A stretch of 11,214 bases of DNA from ZLKRG08 sp046094385 (GTDB lineage: Bacteria > Actinomycetota > Actinomycetes > Nanopelagicales > Nanopelagicaceae). The DNA is taken from NCBI GenBank assembly GCA_046094385.1, contig JBJTHJ010000001.1:1-11214 (forward strand), in the 5' to 3' direction. The notes under the pieces were generated by a model. That model was not told the DNA's origin. It worked only from the letters and a program-made list of their open reading frames with translations, and did not search any database. Both the position numbers and the translations under genes were made by a program. Below are positions 6,571-11,214 of this stretch, piece after piece (within the stretch, counting starts at the first letter, position 1; every line of letters begins with the position of its first letter).

Positions 6571-7373
6571 AGGTAATCAAATTTGGTGGTCATGCAATGA
6601 CCGATTCCAGTGGATCGTTTGCCAAGATCATAAGAGCTGCCCTGGATAGAGATGCAAATGAGAAATTTGTGATCGTTCACGGTGGCGGACCACAAATCGA
6701 TAGCGCTTTAAAGACCCACCAATTGGAATCTACATTCATTGGTGGATTTAGAGTCACCACGCCAGAGATTTTCGCGGTAGTTCAGCAGGTCTTGACTGGT
6801 ACCGTGCTTCGAGAGGTCGTGGGCCAACTACGTGGGCAAGAGATTCCAGCAGTTGGTATCTCTGGTCGAGATGGTGCAACTTTGCAAGCAAAAGTCCTAA
6901 GAAATTTAGTGGATGGCTCCCCGGCAGATCTCGGAAGAGTAGGTGAGGTTATTAAAGTGGAGACCACGCTACTTAAGACGCTACTTAGCGCTGGATTTGT
7001 GCCTGTGGTCTCTCCGATCGCAGTTGAGGTAGAGGGCGATATAGAAATTTCTCAGCATGCGCTAAATGTGAATGCTGATTTGGCAGCGGCAGCCATAGCT
7101 GGCGCACTGGGTGCTTCGAGTTTGATTTTCATGACAGATGTACCTGGGATCTATCGAAACTGGCCTGATCGCGATTCAATGATAAGCGAGATCTCAGCTG
7201 CGGAATTATCAAAAATCAAAGGAGATTTTGATGGGGGAATGGCCCCTAAAGTAAAGGCTTCGCTTGATGCAGTGGCACTCGGCGCAAAGGTAGTTCGAAT
7301 CATCGATGGCCGGGATCCTAAAGCTTTAGCTGATGCCTTAAATGGTGCAGGCGGAACGAAGGTTTTCTCGTGA
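6567..7373 (+). CDS. argB: Acetylglutamate kinase, short form without N-terminal helix
   Basis: ArgB phosphorylates N-acetylglutamate with ATP. The 268-residue amino-acid-kinase-fold protein shows Lys5 in KFGGHAM, the substrate glycine-rich loop VHGGGPQI, Arg62 in GGFRVT (acetylglutamate binding), LNVNAD with Asn167 and Asp171, and Lys228 in DGGMAPK. The protein starts directly at the first beta strand. It lacks the roughly 20-30-residue N-terminal helix of arginine-inhibited hexameric kinases such as that of Corynebacterium. An in-frame TGA at 6546-6548 excludes a longer N-terminus. The C-terminus (GAGGTKVFS) is also short and lacks the usual His/Glu arginine-site signature. In form it resembles the arginine-insensitive dimeric E. 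coli enzyme. His9 replaces the common Asn or Ser after the GG pair. It overlaps argJ by ATGA and argD by GTGA. Confidence 0.95.
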   Translation: MKVIKFGGHAMTDSSGSFAKIIRAALDRDANEKFVIVHGGGPQIDSALKTHQLESTFIGGFRVTTPEIFAVVQQVLTGTVLREVVGQLRGQEIPAVGISGRDGATLQAKVLRNLVDGSPADLGRVGEVIKVETTLLKTLLSAGFVPVVSPIAVEVEGDIEISQHALNVNADLAAAAIAGALGASSLIFMTDVPGIYRNWPDRDSMISEISAAELSKIKGDFDGGMAPKVKASLDAVALGAKVVRIIDGRDPKALADALNGAGGTKVFS

Positions 7374-8527
7374 AGATTGAACAAATTTGGGAATCAACCT
7401 TTCAAAAAAGTTACGGCACCCCAAAGATCAATATCGTAAGTGGAAGTGGCTGTTATTTAGTATCAGACGATAAAAGACGCTATCTAGATTTCATCGGAGG
7501 CATTGCCACAAATGTGTTGGGGCATGCACATCCTGCAATCATCAAAGCGGTTCGTAAGCAGATAGGCGTAGTTGCACATGTCAGCAATCTCTATGCCAAC
7601 CCGGTTTCGTTGCAGTTGGCCAAGAAATTGATCGAGATGACAGGGGATGCTAGCTCTAGAGTCTTCTTCTGCAATTCAGGAGCAGAGGCAAACGAGGCAG
7701 CGTTAAAACTCTCGCGAAAAACTGGGCGCACCAAATTGCTCGCTACTCTGGGAAGTTTTCATGGTCGAACCATGGGAGCGCTCTCGCTAACTGGGCAAGC
7801 TGGAAAACGAGAGCTATTTTCGCCACTGATCAAAGGTGTCAAATATCTGCCATTTGGTGATATCGCAGCGATGCAGCGAACCATTACAAAGAAATGTGCG
7901 ATGGTGATCGTAGAGCCAATTCAAGGCGAGAATGGAGTAATCGCACCACCTGCCGGTTATCTAAAAGCGATTCGACAACGTTGCGATGAGACCGGAACTT
8001 TGCTTGCGATAGATGCGATTCAAACAGGTATGGGGCGAACTGGATTTTGGTTTGGCTACGAACATGAAGAGATAAAACCAGATGTAATTACCTTGGCAAA
8101 GGGTCTAGGTGGCGGGCTTCCACTAGGTGCGATGATCGCCATTGGCTCTGCTGCCGAGCTTTTCCAACCTGGTGAACATGGCTCTACCTTCGGTGGAAAT
8201 CCAGTCTCGTGCGCCGCAGGTATTGCTGCAATTTCGGAGATTGAGAAGCAGGCTCTAAATGAAAGGGCGCTAGCACTCGGCGAATACCTAAAAGAAAACT
8301 TACTTGAGATAGATGGCGTCTCTGAAGTTCGCGGTCGCGGGCTATTAATTGGAATCGGCCTTGGCAAGCCTTGGGCAAAAGAGATTTCTAACTATCTTTT
8401 GGCAAAAAGGGTTTTGGTAAATGCACCAAATGATCACACGATTCGAATAGCGCCACCACTGATAGTTACCAAGAGAGAATGTGACAAATTCTTAAAAGTA
8501 TTTAAAGAGGTGATGCAAAATGGTTAA
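7370..8527 (+). CDS. argD: Acetylornithine aminotransferase
   Basis: ArgD converts N-acetylglutamate semialdehyde to N-acetylornithine with glutamate as amino donor, using pyridoxal phosphate (class III aminotransferase). The 385-residue protein starts with GTG, which overlaps the argB stop as GTGA. Visible landmarks are the cofactor-phosphate segment NSGAEANEAALK, SFHGRT, VEPIQGENG (Glu182, the probable switch residue), Asp215 that pairs with the cofactor ring nitrogen, Gln218, the Schiff-base Lys244 in LAKGLGGG, and GSTFGGNP. Length is normal. One oddity is the sequence DAIQTGMGRTG at 215-225, where nearly all relatives have DEVQTG or DEIQTG; Glu is replaced by Ala216. Context strongly favours ArgD over ornithine or GABA aminotransferase. 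The end overlaps argR by 8 nt. Confidence 0.95.
   Translation: MKIEQIWESTFQKSYGTPKINIVSGSGCYLVSDDKRRYLDFIGGIATNVLGHAHPAIIKAVRKQIGVVAHVSNLYANPVSLQLAKKLIEMTGDASSRVFFCNSGAEANEAALKLSRKTGRTKLLATLGSFHGRTMGALSLTGQAGKRELFSPLIKGVKYLPFGDIAAMQRTITKKCAMVIVEPIQGENGVIAPPAGYLKAIRQRCDETGTLLAIDAIQTGMGRTGFWFGYEHEEIKPDVITLAKGLGGGLPLGAMIAIGSAAELFQPGEHGSTFGGNPVSCAAGIAAISEIEKQALNERALALGEYLKENLLEIDGVSEVRGRGLLIGIGLGKPWAKEISNYLLAKRVLVNAPNDHTIRIAPPLIVTKRECDKFLKVFKEVMQNG
8507..8522 (+). promoter_or_regulatory. Strong Shine-Dalgarno for argR
   Basis: GAGGTGAT at 8507-8514, preceded by AAA, is nearly the full complement of the 16S rRNA 3' end and lies five bases before the argR ATG at 8520. It is the strongest ribosome-binding site I see in the window, and it sits inside the last argD codons. 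It suggests that argR, unlike the argC, pheS and methyltransferase genes, recruits ribosomes itself within the polycistronic message. Confidence 0.7.
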
Positions 8528-8984
8528 AGGCGTTGTAGCTCGAAGAGCGAAGGTGGTTGCGTTGATTGAAGCTGGAGTAATCCATTCGCAACTAGATTTG
8601 GTAAGAGAGTTGAAGAAACTTGGATTTAAAGTCACACAAGCCACCGCATCTCGAGATTTGGAAGAGATTGGCGCTGTTCGGGGCAGTGATGGCTACCGCT
8701 TGCAAGGTAGTAGCGATGACTCTCTTGCTAGAGTTTTGATAAATCAACAGTTGATTTTGAGTGTGGAAGCCTCTGGGAATCTGGTGGTAATTCGAACTCC
8801 GCCGGGCGGTGCTCAGTTACTCGCTTCAAATTTAGATCATTCAGGAATGAAGTCCATAATCGGTACCATCGCTGGAGACGACACGGTATTGGTTGTCTCC
8901 CGAAAAGCCAATGGTGGGAGAGAACTTGCGAAAGAATTGCTCGCGGTTGGAAAGAATTCTTTATCGAAAAGAGGTCGTAAATAA
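8520..8984 (+). CDS. argR: Arginine repressor ArgR
   Basis: ArgR is the hexameric, arginine-dependent transcription regulator of arginine genes. The 154-residue protein has an N-terminal winged helix-turn-helix (about 5-62) with the recognition segment VTQATASRDLEEIGAVR (Ser44-Arg45 in the conserved SRDL). A short linker leads to the C-terminal oligomerisation and arginine-binding domain (about 75-148), with RTPPGGAQLLAS and GTIAGDDTVLVV (Asp120-Asp121, the arginine-contacting pair). Length and both domains are standard. The ATG at 8520 has an excellent Shine-Dalgarno. The gene sits inside the operon it most likely controls through the ARG boxes before argC, which makes autoregulation likely. 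The stop shares a base with the argH start (TAATG). Confidence 0.97.
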   Translation: MVKGVVARRAKVVALIEAGVIHSQLDLVRELKKLGFKVTQATASRDLEEIGAVRGSDGYRLQGSSDDSLARVLINQQLILSVEASGNLVVIRTPPGGAQLLASNLDHSGMKSIIGTIAGDDTVLVVSRKANGGRELAKELLAVGKNSLSKRGRK

Positions 8985-10411
8985 TGGCGCTTTGGGGAGG
9001 TCGTTTCGCAGATAGCCCTGCAGATTCGGCCGCTGCACTATCAAGGAGCGTTCATTTTGATTATCGACTGGCACCATACGATTTGAGATCCTCTTTGGCT
9101 CATCTATTGGTATTAGAGAAGAATGGATTGGTAGGCAGTGAAGATGCTGCCAAGATCGCCACAGCCATTCGAGAACTTATGGATGAGGTGGCTTCTGGAA
9201 ATTTTGGCATTAACAGCTCCGATGAGGATATTCATTCAGCACTTGAAAGGGTGATGATCGAGCGAATCGGCGAGGTTGGCGGGAAGTTACGTGCAGGCAG
9301 ATCAAGAAACGACCAAGTTGCCACGGATCTCAGACTCTTCGCAATTGATCATATGTTGCATCTGGCCCTTCAAATCACGCAATTACAAAGCGCTTTGCTC
9401 ACCAAAGCCAAGGAGTATGCCGATGCTCCAGCGCCAGGATTTACACATCTACAACATGCACAACCAGTTCTCTTCGGCCACGAATTGGCTAAACATATCC
9501 ACGCTTTTGCACGAGATTTAGATCGGATCAATGATTGGTTGGCCCGAACTTCCTATAGCCCATTAGGTTCAGGAGCGCTTTCGGGAAGCTCTCTGCCACT
9601 TGATCCTGTGGCCACCGCCAAAGAGTTGGGTTTTACCGGTGCAATCGGAAATTCAATAGATGCAGTTAGTGATCGCGACTTTGTTGCAGAGGCACTTTTT
9701 ATTCTGGCAATGGTCGGAGTGCATCTCTCACGTATTGGTGAAGAGTGGTGCATCATGGCCACATCTGAATTTGATTGGGCGCAATTAGCTGATGCCTATT
9801 CAACTGGATCTTCGATCATGCCACAGAAGAAAAATCCAGATATGGCAGAGCTAGCTCGCGGCAAGGCCGGACGTTTGGTTGGAAATCTAACTGGCCTACT
9901 TACGATGCTAAAGGGCCTTCCTTTTGCCTATAACCGAGACCTGCAAGAGGATAAAGAACCGCTCTTTGACTCTATTGATACTTTAAATTTAGTGATTCCT
10001 GCAGTTACTGGGATGGTGGCTACCACCAATTTCAATCGTAAGAAGATGGCAGAAGCTGCTCCTGCTGGATTTTCACTAGCCACCGAGATCGCGGATTTCT
10101 TAGTAAGAAAAGGGGTGCCATTTAGTAAGGCACACGAGGCTGCCGGTAAGTGCGTTGCGATGGCAGAGGGTTCTGGTGTGGAACTACATCAATTAACGGA
10201 TAAAGAATTTGAGTCAGCCCACCCCGAACTTACCTCTGAGGTAAGAGAGTTTCTGAACGTTGAAGGTGCATTGCAGGCAAGAACCACCCACGGTGGAACT
10301 GCGCCATCAGAGCTAAATAGACAATTTGCTGAGCTAGAACTACAGATAAAATCAGCGCATTCGATTATCGCCAATGAGGCTAAGAGTTTCTCTGAGATGA
10401 TGGGTGGATGA
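8984..10411 (+). CDS. argH: Argininosuccinate lyase
   Basis: ArgH cleaves argininosuccinate to arginine and fumarate, the final step of the pathway. It belongs to the fumarase/aspartase superfamily and works as a homotetramer in the cytoplasm. The 475-residue protein starts with LWGGRFADSPAD, typical of the family. It carries AGRSRNDQVATD, the THLQHAQPV segment with His155, and the signature GSSIMPQKKNPD at 275-286, whose Ser276/Ser277 pair includes the catalytic serine. Length is normal. GAGGT at 8971-8975 is a plausible Shine-Dalgarno eight bases before the ATG, which overlaps the argR stop by one base. argG, which makes its substrate and often lies next to argH, is not here. The stop overlaps the tyrS start. 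Confidence 0.98.
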   Translation: MALWGGRFADSPADSAAALSRSVHFDYRLAPYDLRSSLAHLLVLEKNGLVGSEDAAKIATAIRELMDEVASGNFGINSSDEDIHSALERVMIERIGEVGGKLRAGRSRNDQVATDLRLFAIDHMLHLALQITQLQSALLTKAKEYADAPAPGFTHLQHAQPVLFGHELAKHIHAFARDLDRINDWLARTSYSPLGSGALSGSSLPLDPVATAKELGFTGAIGNSIDAVSDRDFVAEALFILAMVGVHLSRIGEEWCIMATSEFDWAQLADAYSTGSSIMPQKKNPDMAELARGKAGRLVGNLTGLLTMLKGLPFAYNRDLQEDKEPLFDSIDTLNLVIPAVTGMVATTNFNRKKMAEAAPAGFSLATEIADFLVRKGVPFSKAHEAAGKCVAMAEGSGVELHQLTDKEFESAHPELTSEVREFLNVEGALQARTTHGGTAPSELNRQFAELELQIKSAHSIIANEAKSFSEMMGG

Positions 10412-11214
10412 TGAATCGCGGACGTGAGTTACTCGATGAATTGAAGTGGCGCGGATTAATCGCACAGACCACCGATGAGAAGGCTTTGGAAGAGGCTCTT
10501 GATAAACCAATCACCCTCTATCTTGGTATCGATCCAACCGCACCTTCAATTCATTGTGGAAACTTGGTAGTACTGCTGGTTTTAAAGCGTTTTCAGGACT
10601 TTGGCCATACCCCTATCGCTCTAGTCGGTGGCGCAACTGGATTGGTTGGAGATCCTTCAGGTCGCAATGAGGAACGTTCGCTAAACGATGAATCCATCGT
10701 CGAAGAGTGGGTAAATCGCATTCGCACGCAAGTGTCCAAATACCTTGATTTTCAAGGTAAATCCAATGCTGCAATCATGGCCAATAACTTGGATTGGACC
10801 AAGGAGTATTCGGCGCTTAGGTTACTTCGCGATATCGGTAAGCACTTTAGCGTTAACCAGATGCTCTCTAAAGATTCGGTCTCAAATCGCCTTGAGGCAA
10901 CCGGAATCTCTTACACCGAATTTTCATACCAAGTTCTACAAGGCCTCGATTATTTAGAGCTATTTCGTCGCCATCATTGCACTTTGCAAATTGGTGGTTC
11001 AGATCAATGGGGAAATATCGTTGCAGGTCTAGATCTAATTAGGAAGACCGAAGGGGCTACTGCGCATTGTCTGACTACGCCGCTTCTTACTAAATCTGAT
11101 GGTTCGAAATTTGGCAAGACTGCAACTGGGACCATTTGGTTGGATCCCGAGATGACCTCGCCCTATGCTTTTTACCAATATTGGATCAATACTCCAGATG
11201 CAGATGTCATAAAT
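10408..11214 (+). CDS. tyrS: Tyrosine--tRNA ligase, 5' part, running off the window end
   Basis: The reading frame stays open from the ATG pair at 10408/10411 to the last base, giving about 268 residues of a protein that is usually near 420. It is a class I aminoacyl-tRNA synthetase that charges tRNA-Tyr. Residue numbers count from 10411. Motifs: YLGIDPTAPSIHCGN (37-51), with HCGN as the HIGH-like element; SYQVLQGLDY (172-181), with Tyr173, Gln177 and Asp180 as the tyrosine-pocket residues; QIGGSDQWGN; and KFGKT (233-237) as the KMSKS-equivalent loop. The anticodon-recognition region and C-terminal S4-like domain lie beyond the window. The true start may be 10408 (inside the argH stop region) or 10411 (TGATG, 1-nt overlap). 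The gene follows argH with no gap, so it is probably co-transcribed with the arginine genes. Confidence 0.96.
   Translation, partial: MMNRGRELLDELKWRGLIAQTTDEKALEEALDKPITLYLGIDPTAPSIHCGNLVVLLVLKRFQDFGHTPIALVGGATGLVGDPSGRNEERSLNDESIVEEWVNRIRTQVSKYLDFQGKSNAAIMANNLDWTKEYSALRLLRDIGKHFSVNQMLSKDSVSNRLEATGISYTEFSYQVLQGLDYLELFRRHHCTLQIGGSDQWGNIVAGLDLIRKTEGATAHCLTTPLLTKSDGSKFGKTATGTIWLDPEMTSPYAFYQYWINTPDADVIN

Noticed and set aside
8874..8900. Inverted repeat GGAGAC/GTCTCC inside argR.
   Set aside because: It is only 6 bp with a 15-nt loop, falls in conserved coding sequence (GDDTVLVVS) and has no T-run, so it is expected by chance.
10745..10957. A 70-codon plus-strand frame inside the end region.
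   Set aside because: The same bases encode the clear TyrS frame with its tyrosine-pocket motif, so this is an out-of-frame shadow.
1..11214. Mobile elements, phage genes, defence or toxin-antitoxin genes, tRNA or rRNA genes.
   Set aside because: Nearly every base is accounted for by conserved housekeeping genes. No transposase, integrase, terminal repeats or RNA gene signatures were seen, so no new multigene system is claimed.

Overview
The window is an ordinary, densely packed stretch of bacterial core genome. It most likely comes from an actinobacterium with moderate to low GC (mid-40s percent by eye) and a streamlined genome. The order rRNA methyltransferase - pheS - pheT - argC - argJ - argB - argD - argR - argH - tyrS is typical of Actinobacteria. 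The low GC, the near absence of spacers and the apparent leaderless starts fit the freshwater acI lineage (Nanopelagicales, e.g. Planktophila-like). That placement is inference from style and gene order, not from a database match.

Region 1 (1-858): a short AT-rich leader, then a SpoU/TrmH-family RNA 2'-O-methyltransferase. Its first codons contain a long hairpin followed by a T-run. In related genomes the infC-rpmI-rplT genes lie upstream, so this leader may be the end of that operon. Region 2 (859-4322): pheS and pheT, the alpha and beta subunits of phenylalanyl-tRNA synthetase, overlapping by 1 nt. A TAGAAT -10-like box lies seven bases before the pheS ATG.

Region 3 (4323-4423) is the only real intergenic gap. 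It carries two tandem ARG boxes inside a run of five TGCA half-sites spaced exactly 10 bp apart. These overlap a candidate promoter (TTGCAT-17-TATCCT) whose start point falls at or near the argC ATG. Region 4 (4424-11214) is one unbroken operon, argC-argJ-argB-argD-argR-argH-tyrS. Every junction overlaps by 1, 4 or 8 nt. The window ends inside tyrS.

Together argJ, argB, argC and argD make the acetylated intermediates and release ornithine. ArgJ recycles the acetyl group, and argH does the last step, argininosuccinate to arginine. ArgR, encoded in the operon, is expected to bind the argC boxes with arginine as co-repressor. argF (or another carbamoyltransferase) and argG are not in the window and must lie elsewhere if the pathway is complete. 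The most notable details are the phased ARG-box array on a probably leaderless promoter, an acetylglutamate kinase that lacks the N-terminal helix used for arginine feedback, an ArgD with DAIQTG in place of DEVQTG/DEIQTG, a terminator-like hairpin in the first codons of the methyltransferase gene, and tyrS as the last gene of an arginine operon. I found no mobile element, CRISPR array, tRNA, rRNA or clearly novel multigene system.
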